Positions 7,860-15,765 of a stretch of 35,261 nucleotides of DNA are shown here, piece by piece. This DNA is from CAZTPJ01 sp964614515 (GTDB lineage: Bacteria; Planctomycetota; Phycisphaerae; Phycisphaerales; UBA1924). The DNA lies in assembly GCA_964614515.1 (NCBI GenBank), contig CAZTPJ010000036.1, positions 1 through 35,261 of the forward strand, read 5' to 3'. Numbering within the stretch: the stretch's first letter is position 1; every line of letters begins with the position of its first letter. Below the pieces are notes generated by a model. That model worked only from the letters and a program-made list of their open reading frames with translations. It did no database searches and was not told the origin of the DNA. The translations under genes were made by a program, and so were the position numbers.

Positions 7860-10205
7860 ATGCCCAAGACCCAGATGTTGATCAACTACGCGCCCGGCGA
7901 AGAGTGCCGCGTCGCCGTGGTCCAGGACAACAAACTCGAAGAGTTCCATGAGGAATCAACCGACGCGGTCAGTCGTGTCGGGAACATTTATGTCGGAACC
8001 GTGGCGAATGTCGAGCCGGCCGTGCAGGCCGCGTTCATCGACTTCGGCGTCGAAGCGCACGGCTTCCTGCATGTGACGGATCTGCATCCGCGTTACTTCC
8101 CCGGCGAAGACGACGAGACGACCGAGCGCGTGGGCCGCAAGACCCCGCGCCGCGAGCGTCCACCGATCCAGCAGTGCCTGCGTCGCGGGCAGGAAATCGC
8201 CGTGCAGGTGCTCAAGGAAGGCGTCGGCACGAAGGGTCCGGCGCTCACGTCGTACCTGTCCATCCCCGGGCGGTTCCTCGTGATGATGCCGCAGATGGAC
8301 CGCGTCGGCGTCTCGCGCAAGGTCGAAGATGAGGAACTCCGCAACCAGATGCGCGAAATCCTCGATCAACTCGAACTGCCCGAGGGGTTCGGCTTCATCC
8401 TGCGCACGGCCGGGATGGACCGCAACAAGACGGAACTCAAGCGCGACCTTGCGTATCTGCAGCGCTTGTGGAAGGACATGGAGAAGCGTTGGGAGACGGG
8501 CAAGGGTCCGCGGTTGCTGTATACCGAAAGCGACCTGCTTGTGCGGGCGCTGCGCGATCTTCTCTCGGCGGACACGAGCGAGGTGGTGGTTGACAATGAG
8601 CAGGCGCTGGGTCGGGCGGCGCGGTTTCTCAAGATCGTCGCGCCGCGTTCGCAGGTGAAGTTGTATCACTACACCGGTCGCGTGCCGCTGTTTCACGGGT
8701 TTGGGATCGAAGAGCAGATTCAGAACATTCACGCGCGGGAAGTTCCGCTGCCCTCGGGCGGGCGGCTGGTGATTGATGAGACCGAAGCGCTGGTGGCGAT
8801 CGACGTGAACTCGGGCAAGAGCCGCTCGGCGCGGGATTCGGAGACCAACGCCTTTCGCACGAACATCGAGGCCGTGGAGGAAATCTGTCGTCAGATTCGT
8901 CTTCGCGACCTGGGCGGTGTGATCATCAATGACCTGATCGACATGCGCGAATCGCGCCACCGGCGCGAGGTTGAAGGGCGCATGCGCGAACGCCTCAAGC
9001 GCGACCGCGCCAAGACCACGGTGTTGCCCATCAGTTCGTTCGGCATTCTTGAGATGACGCGTCAGCGCATGCGCGGCAGCCATGAATCCGTTCACTTCGC
9101 GGCGTGTCCGACGTGCCGTGGTCGCGGGCTGGTGCAACGCCCCGACAGCGTTGCGGGTGATGCGCTGCGGAGCCTCGCGGCGTTGCTCGACCACGAGAAG
9201 ATCGCGAAGGTGGAGATGGCCGTCAGCCCACGAGTGGCGAGCGAACTGCTGTCGAGCCGTCGTCGCTCGCTTAATCGGTTGGAGCGATTGAGCGGCAAGC
9301 ATGTCGAGGTCCGCGTGAGCGAGACGGTGGCGATGGATCGCGTGGTGTTCAGCGCGTACGACCCGGCGGGTGCGGATGTTGATGTCACGGCCTTGCCGCC
9401 GGCGCGCAAGTCGCCCGAGGTCCAACTCTGGGAAGGCGAAGCGGGCGAGCAGTGGGCCGTGGAACTCGCGGATGAACCGGCCGTGACGGAACCATTGGAG
9501 GAGGAGGTTGCGGCGCTGCCGACGCATCCGATCGAGCTTGACGATGGCGAGATGATCGAAGGTCCGACATCCGACGGCGCGATGAAGAAGAAGCGTCGTC
9601 GTCGCCGTGGCAAGCGTCGCGGATCGAAAGAGACCACGCCCGCGCTCGATGCAGGCATGGACTCTGCCGACGCGCCGCAGGAACCCCTCGCCGAGGAATC
9701 AGCGCCGCACGACGCGACGGAGGTCGAAGGCGATCATGCCGAGTCGCCGGACGCGGGCACGGCCGAGGGTGAAGGCCCGCGCAAGAAGCGTCGCCGTCGT
9801 CGTCGGCGTGGTCGCGGTGGCCAGCGAGCGGATGATGGCTCGACGGCCGGGATGCCCGAAACATCGCGCGACAATCAAGCGCCTTCACACGAAGACGCTC
9901 CGACATCACCCGTCGAAAGCGATGATGAGCATGCCGACGCCACGGCCGAGACGAAGCCCAAGGCGCGTCGTCGTCGTCGTCGCGGGCGCGGCGGTGGTGG
10001 GGGGGGCAATGGTCAGGCGTCACCTCGCGGCGAAGGTGGAGCGCCCGACGCGGGGCATGTTGATCGCCCGGCTTCGCGCAGCGCACCGGCGGCCGTGGAA
10101 GGGCCGAAGAGCGACGCCAAGCCCGAGCCGAAGCCGAAGCGATTTTTGTATGTCACGCGGCGGAAACTCTCGCCGAGTGAAGTTTCGCGGATTCCCAAGG
10201 AATGA
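7860..10205 (+). CDS. rne: Ribonuclease E/G with long Arg-rich C-terminal tail
   Basis: 781 residues from ATG 7860 (AAAGGA 4 nt upstream); an upstream in-frame codon at 7791 has no support. The catalytic half (about residues 1-500) contains the S1 RNA-binding domain (VGNIYVGTVANVEPAVQAAF, then GFLHVTDL) with a basic insertion, the 5'-sensor/RNase H-like region, and the DNase I-like active site with magnesium-binding Asp in ALVAIDVNSGKS and GGVIINDLIDM. The zinc-link CPTCRGRG needed for tetramerisation is present. From about residue 575 the tail is disordered: three clusters of 6-8 Lys/Arg (near 9586-9630, 9781-9820 and 9961-9995) alternate with acidic Glu/Asp/Pro/Ala-rich linkers. Such tails bind RNA and scaffold degradosome partners. 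The protein ends with a conserved-looking KRFLYVTRRKLSPSEV segment. It overlaps the next gene by ATGA. Confidence 0.93.
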   Translation: MPKTQMLINYAPGEECRVAVVQDNKLEEFHEESTDAVSRVGNIYVGTVANVEPAVQAAFIDFGVEAHGFLHVTDLHPRYFPGEDDETTERVGRKTPRRERPPIQQCLRRGQEIAVQVLKEGVGTKGPALTSYLSIPGRFLVMMPQMDRVGVSRKVEDEELRNQMREILDQLELPEGFGFILRTAGMDRNKTELKRDLAYLQRLWKDMEKRWETGKGPRLLYTESDLLVRALRDLLSADTSEVVVDNEQALGRAARFLKIVAPRSQVKLYHYTGRVPLFHGFGIEEQIQNIHAREVPLPSGGRLVIDETEALVAIDVNSGKSRSARDSETNAFRTNIEAVEEICRQIRLRDLGGVIINDLIDMRESRHRREVEGRMRERLKRDRAKTTVLPISSFGILEMTRQRMRGSHESVHFAACPTCRGRGLVQRPDSVAGDALRSLAALLDHEKIAKVEMAVSPRVASELLSSRRRSLNRLERLSGKHVEVRVSETVAMDRVVFSAYDPAGADVDVTALPPARKSPEVQLWEGEAGEQWAVELADEPAVTEPLEEEVAALPTHPIELDDGEMIEGPTSDGAMKKKRRRRRGKRRGSKETTPALDAGMDSADAPQEPLAEESAPHDATEVEGDHAESPDAGTAEGEGPRKKRRRRRRRGRGGQRADDGSTAGMPETSRDNQAPSHEDAPTSPVESDDEHADATAETKPKARRRRRRGRGGGGGGNGQASPRGEGGAPDAGHVDRPASRSAPAAVEGPKSDAKPEPKPKRFLYVTRRKLSPSEVSRIPKE

Positions 10206-11014
10206 GCGGCGCGGGACGCGCGAAGTCCAGCGCGACAAAGGCGCAGCGATCAAGCGCGGCGGATGATCGCATCTCGCGCCATGATCTGTACGAATGGTGC
10301 GCGCAGGATCCCCTGCGCGATGCGATGCTGCTGCATTCGATCCACGGCGGCGCGCCGCGCATCCTCGGCGAAGACTTCGCGGGCACGGGCGCGATCTCTC
10401 GCGCGTGGGTTGGCGCGATCCCCCAACGGCGGGCCATCGCCGTGGATCGTGATGCCGAGCCGCTGGCGCGATGCGAAGGCACGCCGGGCATCACGACGCA
10501 CACGGCCGACGTGGTGGATGTCCGGGACCGCGCCGATGTCATCGCCGTGATGAACTTTTCCATCTGCGAGTGGCACGATCGGCGATCGCTCGTGGCGTAT
10601 CTGCGGCACGCGCGATCGCGCCTGCGCCCGGTCGGCGTGCTCGTCGCGAGCCTGTTCGGCGGCGAGGATGCCATGCACACCGGGCGATATCAGCAGGATG
10701 TGCAAACGCCCGCAGGCACGGTGATGTATGAATGGGAGCAGCGAACGGCCGACGTGACGACGGGGCGGATCGTCTGCGCGATGCACTTCAAGATCGGCCG
10801 CAGCGCGTGGGTGCGCGACGCGTTCGTCTATGACTGGCGACTCTGGTCCATCGCGGAACTGCGCGAGGCGATGGTTGACGCGGGGTTCACGGCCACCGAG
10901 GTGTATGACCACGGCGAACATGCCATTGATGCCGAGGGTGCGCTGCACGCGCGGCGCGTGGTCGATGGTGCGCTTGGTGCTTCATATCAGGTGCTTGTCG
11001 CGGCACGGCGGTGA
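10202..11014 (+). CDS. Class I SAM-dependent methyltransferase, function unknown
   Basis: 270 residues, starting with ATG at 10202 inside the ATGA that ends the RNase E/G gene, so translation of the two is coupled. The Rossmann signature is visible: the glycine-rich motif I as LGEDFAGTGAISRAW near residues 54-68, the acidic end of strand 2 as AIAVDRDAEPL, then a motif near VIAVMNFSICEW, and a C-terminal half with WRLWSIAELREAMVDAGF, the usual strand-helix lid of small-molecule methyltransferases. The substrate cannot be told. The coupling to RNase E suggests co-expression but not necessarily a role in RNA metabolism. Confidence 0.8.
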   Translation: MSGAGRAKSSATKAQRSSAADDRISRHDLYEWCAQDPLRDAMLLHSIHGGAPRILGEDFAGTGAISRAWVGAIPQRRAIAVDRDAEPLARCEGTPGITTHTADVVDVRDRADVIAVMNFSICEWHDRRSLVAYLRHARSRLRPVGVLVASLFGGEDAMHTGRYQQDVQTPAGTVMYEWEQRTADVTTGRIVCAMHFKIGRSAWVRDAFVYDWRLWSIAELREAMVDAGFTATEVYDHGEHAIDAEGALHARRVVDGALGASYQVLVAARR

Positions 11015-11034
11015 AGGAAGTTGCCAAGCCAGAG

Positions 11035-11226
11035 GCGGGCGAGACGCTCGCACCACCGTGGCTAAGGAAATGGGTGCAGGCGAGACGCCCGCACCACCGT
11101 GGCTAAGGACATGGGTGCAGGCGAGACGCCCGCACTACCGTGGCTAAGGACATGGGTGCAGGCGAGACGCCCGCACCACCGTGGCTAAGGACATGGGCGC
11201 AGGCGAGACGCCCGCACCGCCGGATC
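11035..11226 (+). repeat. 41-bp tandem repeat, about 4.7 copies
   Basis: The motif GAGACG recurs at 11041, 11082, 11123, 11164 and 11205, exactly 41 bp apart. The unit reads GCAGGCGAGACGCCCGCACC followed by ACCGTGGCTAAGGACATGGGT. The middle copies are nearly identical, while the first and last diverge. Each unit contains a GCGGGCGAGACGCCCGC-like hairpin. A single related element lies at 15621-15652, including the same CCGGATCCA flank as the last copy (11219-11230). No ORF uses the array convincingly. There are no unique spacers, so it is not a CRISPR. Confidence 0.9.
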
Positions 11227-11298
11227 CAGCAAAGATGCACACGAAACGCCCGCGGCACCGGGTCTGACGGCGAATCGGCGGCGGGTTCGGACGCGACA

Positions 11299-11304
11299 TA
11301 GAAT
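11299..11304 (+). promoter_or_regulatory. -10-like element TAGAAT immediately upstream of panB
   Basis: TAGAAT lies 6 nt before the GTG start at 11311, so transcription would begin at or next to the start codon. No good -35 was seen. The position matches the pattern at arsR, rlmN and the GH5 gene. Confidence 0.4.
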
Positions 11305-11310
11305 GGCGAT

Positions 11311-12231
11311 GTGGGAAACCATGCGGGGCAATCCGACGGTGGGTCGGTTGGTCGCGACCTGCCCGATTCGCGCAAGGCGGTCACGCTGCGAACCATCGCG
11401 CGCATGGCCCAACGCGGCGAGCCGTTCGCCTGTCTGACCTGTTATGACGCCACCACGGCCAGATGGCTCCAGCGCGCGGGCGTGCCGGTGTTGCTCGTGG
11501 GCGACACGGCCGCGGAAGTCATCCTCGGCTTTGATCGCACCATCGACATGCCGCTGGATGTGTTGCTCGCCTTGACCGCGGGCGTGAAGCGCGGCGCGCC
11601 GCAGACGCTGGTGATGGGCGACATGCCGTTCATGTCGTATCAGGCGGACCGCGCTGAGGCGATCCGCAACGCGGGCCGATTCATGACGGAAGGTCTGGCC
11701 GATGTGGTGAAGATCGAAGCGGATGCATCGTTCGCGCCGCTCATCGCCGAAATGGCGCGGGCCGGCATTCCCATCTGCGGACACGTCGGCAGCCGCCCGC
11801 AACGCGTGGCGCTGACGGGCGGATACACGGCCGCGGGTCGCACGCCTTCGGAAGCGATAGCGATCGTCGAAGATGCGGTGGCGCTGGAGCGTGCCGGATG
11901 TGTGATGTTGCTGGTCGAGGCCGTGCCGGATGAAGTCACCGCGCGCATCATGGAAGAGACGAGTGTGCCGTTGATTGGTATCGGCGCGGGCACGGCCTGT
12001 CACGGGCAGGTTCTGGTGATTCAGGACCTTCTCGGACTGAGCGAGACGCCGCCGCGATTCGCCGAACCTGTGGCATCCATGGGCGAGGCGTTGATGACGG
12101 CGGCGCGGGAGTGGATCCATCGGGTGTCTTCGCGTCGAATCGGTGGTGAGCGGTATGCGATGCGGGGCGGGGAATCAGCCGATGTCAGGCCGTCGTTGCC
12201 GCGGGAAGCCGCGGGGGAACGGATTGCATGA
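11311..12231 (+). CDS. panB: 3-methyl-2-oxobutanoate hydroxymethyltransferase
   Basis: PanB transfers a hydroxymethyl group from 5,10-methylene-tetrahydrofolate to 3-methyl-2-oxobutanoate, giving ketopantoate, the first committed step of pantothenate and coenzyme A synthesis. Family hallmarks are all present: the N-terminal KAVTLRTIARM...FACLTCYD, the metal ligand in LLVGDTAAEVILG, GDMPFMSY, VKIEADAS, the GHVGSRPQ loop, GGYTAAGR, the catalytic Glu in LLVEAVPDEV, and IGIGAGTACHGQVLVIQDLLGL. Length is 306 residues against about 265 usually; the excess is a 22-residue N-terminal extension and a C-terminal tail after the conserved end near residue 265. The start is the GTG at 11311, placed directly after a TAGAAT -10 box with no Shine-Dalgarno, suggesting a leaderless message. 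No panC or panD is near. Confidence 0.93.
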   Translation: MGNHAGQSDGGSVGRDLPDSRKAVTLRTIARMAQRGEPFACLTCYDATTARWLQRAGVPVLLVGDTAAEVILGFDRTIDMPLDVLLALTAGVKRGAPQTLVMGDMPFMSYQADRAEAIRNAGRFMTEGLADVVKIEADASFAPLIAEMARAGIPICGHVGSRPQRVALTGGYTAAGRTPSEAIAIVEDAVALERAGCVMLLVEAVPDEVTARIMEETSVPLIGIGAGTACHGQVLVIQDLLGLSETPPRFAEPVASMGEALMTAAREWIHRVSSRRIGGERYAMRGGESADVRPSLPREAAGERIA

Positions 12232-12236
12232 TGCGT

Positions 12237-12291
12237 GGGGCGGGGGGTGTGCGAGTTCGGCCCGGGTTGGCGAACTCAACCCCTCCGCCCC
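12237..12291 (+). terminator. Long interrupted hairpin after panB
   Basis: GGGGCGG at 12237-12243 and GAGTTCG at 12253-12259 pair with CGAACTC at 12271-12277 and CCGCCCC at 12285-12291. The structure lies between panB and the HtrA gene. It lacks a U-tract, so it may be a leader structure or a factor-dependent terminator. Confidence 0.35.
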
Positions 12292-12362
12292 CGTGTCTGT
12301 ATCACTGAGGATGCGTTTGCGTGCGAGGGTTGCACGCGGCGCGTTGAACGGGGAGTTCATCC

Positions 12363-13742
12363 ATGCGTCGATTTGTGTCGTTCGGCCCTGCGCTGGTCGT
12401 GCTGTTGACGACGGCGATCATGTTGTTTGCGGCGCCGGCGGTGGTGAAGCGGATTGGCTATGCGCAGACATCGGCGACGGTCACGCTCGCGCGACATGCG
12501 CTGAGCGAAGATGACATTCTGCTGCGGATCAACGAGGCCGTGCGCAACGTCGCGCGATCCGTCGAGCCGTCGGTCGTGCATATCGACGTGCGTCGTCGCG
12601 GGAGCGGTTCGACGGGTTCGGGGTGGATTTATGACTCGGCCGGGCACATCGTGACCAATGCGCACGTCGTGGCCGGGGCGACGGGGTTTCGCGTGCAGAT
12701 GTCGGATGGTCGCTTGATCACCGCGACGCTGGTGGGCGCGGATGACTACACCGACGTGGCGCTGTTGCGGCTCAACGAGCGCGATGGCATCGTGCCCGCC
12801 GTTCGTGCCACGGGCGAGGCGATCGAGCAGGGCGATCGCGTCTTTGCGTTTGGTTCGCCCTTCGGGTTCAAGTTTTCCATGAGCGAGGGCATCGTCTCGG
12901 GACTCGGACGCAGCCCGCGCACCGCGATGGATATCGGTGGGTACACGAACTTCATTCAGACGGATGCGGCCGTGAACCCCGGCAACTCCGGCGGGCCATT
13001 GGTTGATGTACTCGGTCGCGTGATCGGCATGAACGTGGCGATCGCGACGGGGAGCAACTCGGAAGGAACGGTCGAGGGTCAGTCGGCGGGGATCAGTTTC
13101 GCGATTCCGCTGGCGACGATCGAATCGGTCGTGGACCAGATGACCACTGGCGGCAAGGTCGCGCGCGGGTATCTGGGGATCAACTACAACGCGGGACAGG
13201 TAGCCCGCGTGGAGAGCGGCGGCGAGTTCAAAGCCGTGGGCGTGCGAGTCTCCGGCGTCTCGCCCGATGGTCCCGCGGGCCAGGCGGGATTGATGGTCAA
13301 CGACATTCTGGTGTCGATTGACGGGCAGCGACTGCTTACAGCCGAGGTTCTTCGTTCAATCGTTGCGGCCGGGCGGCCCGGGCGCGCGATGCGTGTTGAG
13401 GCCTATCGCGATGGCGCGCCACTGGCCCTCGAAGTCATCCTTGGCGAGTTTCCGCGCGAACAACTCGTGCAGCAACTGCTGCTGAGTTATGGCCTGCTGC
13501 TCGTGGAGCGAGATGGCGGCGTGCAGATCGGCGCGCCGGAGCGCTGGGAACCCGCCTACACGGCCGGGTTTCGCGGCGGCCAGTTCATCACGCACGTCGA
13601 AGGCCGTGCCGTCACGCGCATCGAAGATATTCAGCAGCAGATGGCCGAGGCCGGGTTCCTCGACGGGCGTCGTGTGGAAGTGACCATCCGCAACCCGCGG
13701 GATGACTCGACGCAGGTGATCGAGATTGATCTGCGGCGGTAG
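12363..13742 (+). CDS. HtrA/DegP-type serine protease with two PDZ domains
   Basis: 459 residues; ATG at 12363 with GGGAG upstream. The N terminus has one hydrophobic segment (FGPALVVLLTTAIMLFAAPAVV), acting as signal peptide or anchor, which places the protease in the periplasm. The trypsin-like domain carries the complete triad His101 (TNAHVV), Asp131 (DDYTDVALL) and Ser209 (NPGNSGGPLV). PDZ1 follows at about residues 270-365 (VARGYLGINY, then GVSPDGPAGQAGLMVNDILVSIDG), and a second, more diverged PDZ occupies about 375-459 (ERWEPAYTAGFRGGQFITHVEG). Such proteases degrade or chaperone misfolded envelope proteins and PDZ domains recognise exposed C termini. It probably forms its own unit; panB precedes it by 131 bp with a hairpin between. 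Confidence 0.93.
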   Translation: MRRFVSFGPALVVLLTTAIMLFAAPAVVKRIGYAQTSATVTLARHALSEDDILLRINEAVRNVARSVEPSVVHIDVRRRGSGSTGSGWIYDSAGHIVTNAHVVAGATGFRVQMSDGRLITATLVGADDYTDVALLRLNERDGIVPAVRATGEAIEQGDRVFAFGSPFGFKFSMSEGIVSGLGRSPRTAMDIGGYTNFIQTDAAVNPGNSGGPLVDVLGRVIGMNVAIATGSNSEGTVEGQSAGISFAIPLATIESVVDQMTTGGKVARGYLGINYNAGQVARVESGGEFKAVGVRVSGVSPDGPAGQAGLMVNDILVSIDGQRLLTAEVLRSIVAAGRPGRAMRVEAYRDGAPLALEVILGEFPREQLVQQLLLSYGLLLVERDGGVQIGAPERWEPAYTAGFRGGQFITHVEGRAVTRIEDIQQQMAEAGFLDGRRVEVTIRNPRDDSTQVIEIDLRR

Positions 13743-13778
13743 GTGCGGATGTGGGATGAGAGGATTCGCGTCGCGCGA

Positions 13779-15389
13779 TCACTTTGGAACCCAGACCCAG
13801 GTTGAGGTGATCCATAGATAGGTGTGGATGAGGAGAGCGGCGACGGCGATCCAGAACAGAACTCTCGCGGCTTGGTGAACGCGATAGAGGCCGATGACGG
13901 GCAGAGGCGACAGGAGTTCAAGGGCGCGTTTTTTTCGCCAAGACCATGGCTTCTCGTCGCCTCGCCTCCATTCCTTCGCGTCAAGCCATGCCCGAATCCT
14001 TCGCCCCCAAATACGCACCATGTCCCTCCACCGCACCGCTTCTCTCGTCGTGGCTTTCTCCCGCTTCAGCCCAAGCAACACGCGGCGGTCCGACAGCGGA
14101 TGGCAGAGGCCGTAGTACTCTTCGAGAGCGGGCGTGATCTTCGAACGTTCCTCGGCGTCGCGGAGCATGGCAATGCGCGACGTAAGCAGGATGCGAAGGC
14201 CGTTGTACGCCAGCACCAACAGCGACAGGCCGACGAAGTACCCGCCCTCTGTCGAGCCGAGCAAGACCCAGACCGCGGGGCGCTTCACATGCGAATCGCG
14301 GAAGTTCTCCAGTCCCTGACGAAGCGGCTGCGCCCACGCCTGATCCTGTGTGCGGGTTTCGGCGTTCGTCACGATGCGTTCGGCCGCGGCGTTCAACTCC
14401 GAAACCGCTGACAAATGCAGCACCTTCGCCGCCAGCGGCAGAAAGAATGCGATCAGGAGAAGCAGGTGAAAGAAGAATCTCGGCCCCGTGTACTCTCGCC
14501 GCAGACGCGACCAGGGGTCGGGGGCAATGCCCTCGATGAGCATCCGATCGACGGGATTGCTGTTGAAGAAGATGCCCGTTGCGCCTCGCACTTCGGCGTG
14601 GTCGAGGCTGACGTGAAAGAGGTCGGCGTGTTCAAGGTGGGCGCGTCGAAGATTGGTGTGTTTCAGGCGGGCATATCGCAGGTCGGCGTGTTCGAGGTGG
14701 GCGCGAAAGAGGTTGGCGCGTTCAATGCGCGCAGAACTGCCTCTCGCGTATTCCAGATGGGCATCAACGAGAAAAGCCTGCTCGAGGTGGGCACCGTAGA
14801 GGTTGGCGTGTTCGAGGTGTGCAACATAGAGCGACGCGTAGTTCAGGCGAGCATACGTGAAATCTGCGTGCTTGAGAAGGGCTCCTGTAAGGCTGGCGTG
14901 TTCAAGGCGAGCGTTGCTGAAGTTGGCGTGCTCGAGATAGACTCCGCTAAGGTCGGCGTGTTCCAAGTGCTGTCTTACACCACTGCCCACGGCTTCGAGG
15001 TATCCCGCGTTCCACAATCTGAAGTGGGCGGTGTGCGAAACAGCACACCGTTCCTGTTCCACCAGCTCCGCCCACCGCAGCAACATCGCCAACAGCCACC
15101 AGTCCCCGCGAAACCGCTCTTGCCCTTCCTTCAGCGCATCGACAAACGCATCGCCGAAGTCCTCCCGCGCCCAATCCTCGTTGAATGGCTCAGTCGGCGT
15201 CCAGTCCTTGCTCCGCGCGGGGTGATCGTCCGGATACTCCCGCCACGGCACGGGCCATGGCTTGTCGGGCGGATGGTCGGCGGGGCGCGGCGGGGTGTAG
15301 TTGTCGGGATGAACGCGTTGTTCACTTGACGGTGCGGGGATGTCCTTCGAGTCGCTCACCGAGGAACAGGATACGCGATGCTCCCACAT
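13779..15389 (-). CDS. Pentapeptide-repeat protein with C-terminal membrane segments
   Basis: Up to 536 residues. The start is uncertain: ATG 15389 gives the longest form, GTG 15359 is an alternative, and neither has a strong RBS. Residues ~1-75 are Pro-rich and acidic. Residues 142-271 consist of thirteen exact 10-residue units with no insertions, pattern A(D/N)LxxA(R/H)LEH, i.e. paired pentapeptides that should build one right-handed quadrilateral beta-helix of about 6-7 turns. Four hydrophobic segments follow: about 305-325, 383-402, 493-510 and 512-532. The soluble helix is thus fused to a membrane domain. Pentapeptide proteins range from gyrase-mimicking resistance proteins to effectors; nothing indicates which applies here. 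It is an isolated minus-strand gene convergent with htrA and divergent from pdhB. Confidence 0.85.
   Translation of the reverse strand: MWEHRVSCSSVSDSKDIPAPSSEQRVHPDNYTPPRPADHPPDKPWPVPWREYPDDHPARSKDWTPTEPFNEDWAREDFGDAFVDALKEGQERFRGDWWLLAMLLRWAELVEQERCAVSHTAHFRLWNAGYLEAVGSGVRQHLEHADLSGVYLEHANFSNARLEHASLTGALLKHADFTYARLNYASLYVAHLEHANLYGAHLEQAFLVDAHLEYARGSSARIERANLFRAHLEHADLRYARLKHTNLRRAHLEHADLFHVSLDHAEVRGATGIFFNSNPVDRMLIEGIAPDPWSRLRREYTGPRFFFHLLLLIAFFLPLAAKVLHLSAVSELNAAAERIVTNAETRTQDQAWAQPLRQGLENFRDSHVKRPAVWVLLGSTEGGYFVGLSLLVLAYNGLRILLTSRIAMLRDAEERSKITPALEEYYGLCHPLSDRRVLLGLKREKATTREAVRWRDMVRIWGRRIRAWLDAKEWRRGDEKPWSWRKKRALELLSPLPVIGLYRVHQAARVLFWIAVAALLIHTYLWITSTWVWVPK
14577..14966 (-). repeat. 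30-bp coding repeats of the pentapeptide beta-helix
   Basis: Thirteen consecutive 30-bp units encode the LEHA(D/N)LxxA(R/H) decapeptides. On the plus strand they appear as recurring GTTGGCGTGTTCGAGGTGGG-like strings. Register is perfect, so the array grew or shrank by whole decapeptides. Confidence 0.85.
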
Positions 15390-15725
15390 CCGTTGCGCTG
15401 GCCGATGTCGGCCAGTTCCTCCGCCCTTTCAGGGCGGGGTCCACTGCGAGTACGGCCACCACGGGTTGCGCTCGGTCGCCTGTTGGCGACCCTCGCTCCA
15501 CCCGTGGCTACAAGCCTCCGCCCCGTTGGGGCGAAGAGGATCGCGGCGACCCGGGCAACCGCAAGATGGCTTCCGCCTTCGGCGCTGGAATGATTCATCG
15601 CGCATCGGACACGCACGGGTGGCGGGCGAGACGCCCGCCCCACCGGATCCAACCGACTTTGCGGTTGCCCTGTCGCGGCAACGGGCATCGCCAGTGGCCG
15701 TGGCGCGTGCGCCTACGATTCCCTC
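15390..15725. repeat. Intergenic island of different short hairpins upstream of pdhB
   Basis: Between the pentapeptide gene and pdhB lie at least five palindromes: CCGCCCTTTCAGGGCGG at 15421-15437, GTCGCCTGTTGGCGAC at 15475-15490, CGCCCCGTTGGGGCG at 15519-15533, GGCGGGCGAGACGCCCGCC at 15621-15639, and GTTGCC...GGCAAC at 15664-15682. The fourth is related to the 41-bp repeat at 11035-11226. No ORF is credible here. Confidence 0.65.
15714..15719 (+). promoter_or_regulatory. Possible -10 element TACGAT of pdhB
   Basis: TACGAT sits 46 nt before the pdhB start and just upstream of the leader hairpin. No convincing -35 hexamer was found, so this is weak. Confidence 0.3.
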
Positions 15726-15748
15726 AACCGGCCGTGAGGGCCGGTTTT
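15726..15748 (+). terminator. Terminator-like hairpin in the pdhB leader
   Basis: AACCGGCC at 15726-15733 pairs perfectly with GGCCGGTT at 15739-15746 across the loop GTGAG and is followed by two more T. It lies 18 bp before the pdhB start. It could end transcription coming from the repeat island, cap the 5' end of the pdhB mRNA, or act as an attenuator. Confidence 0.5.
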
Positions 15749-15765
15749 GCACGCTGGGAACACCC

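Noticed and set aside
7956..9527. Minus-strand open frame of 523 codons opposite RNase E/G
   Set aside because: High-GC codon bias creates long antisense frames; no motif, RBS or promoter supports it.
11035..11226. CRISPR array
   Set aside because: The 41-bp units abut directly with no unique spacers and there are no cas genes.
14577..14966. CRISPR-like 30-bp periodicity on the plus strand
   Set aside because: It is the coding repeat of the pentapeptide beta-helix on the minus strand.
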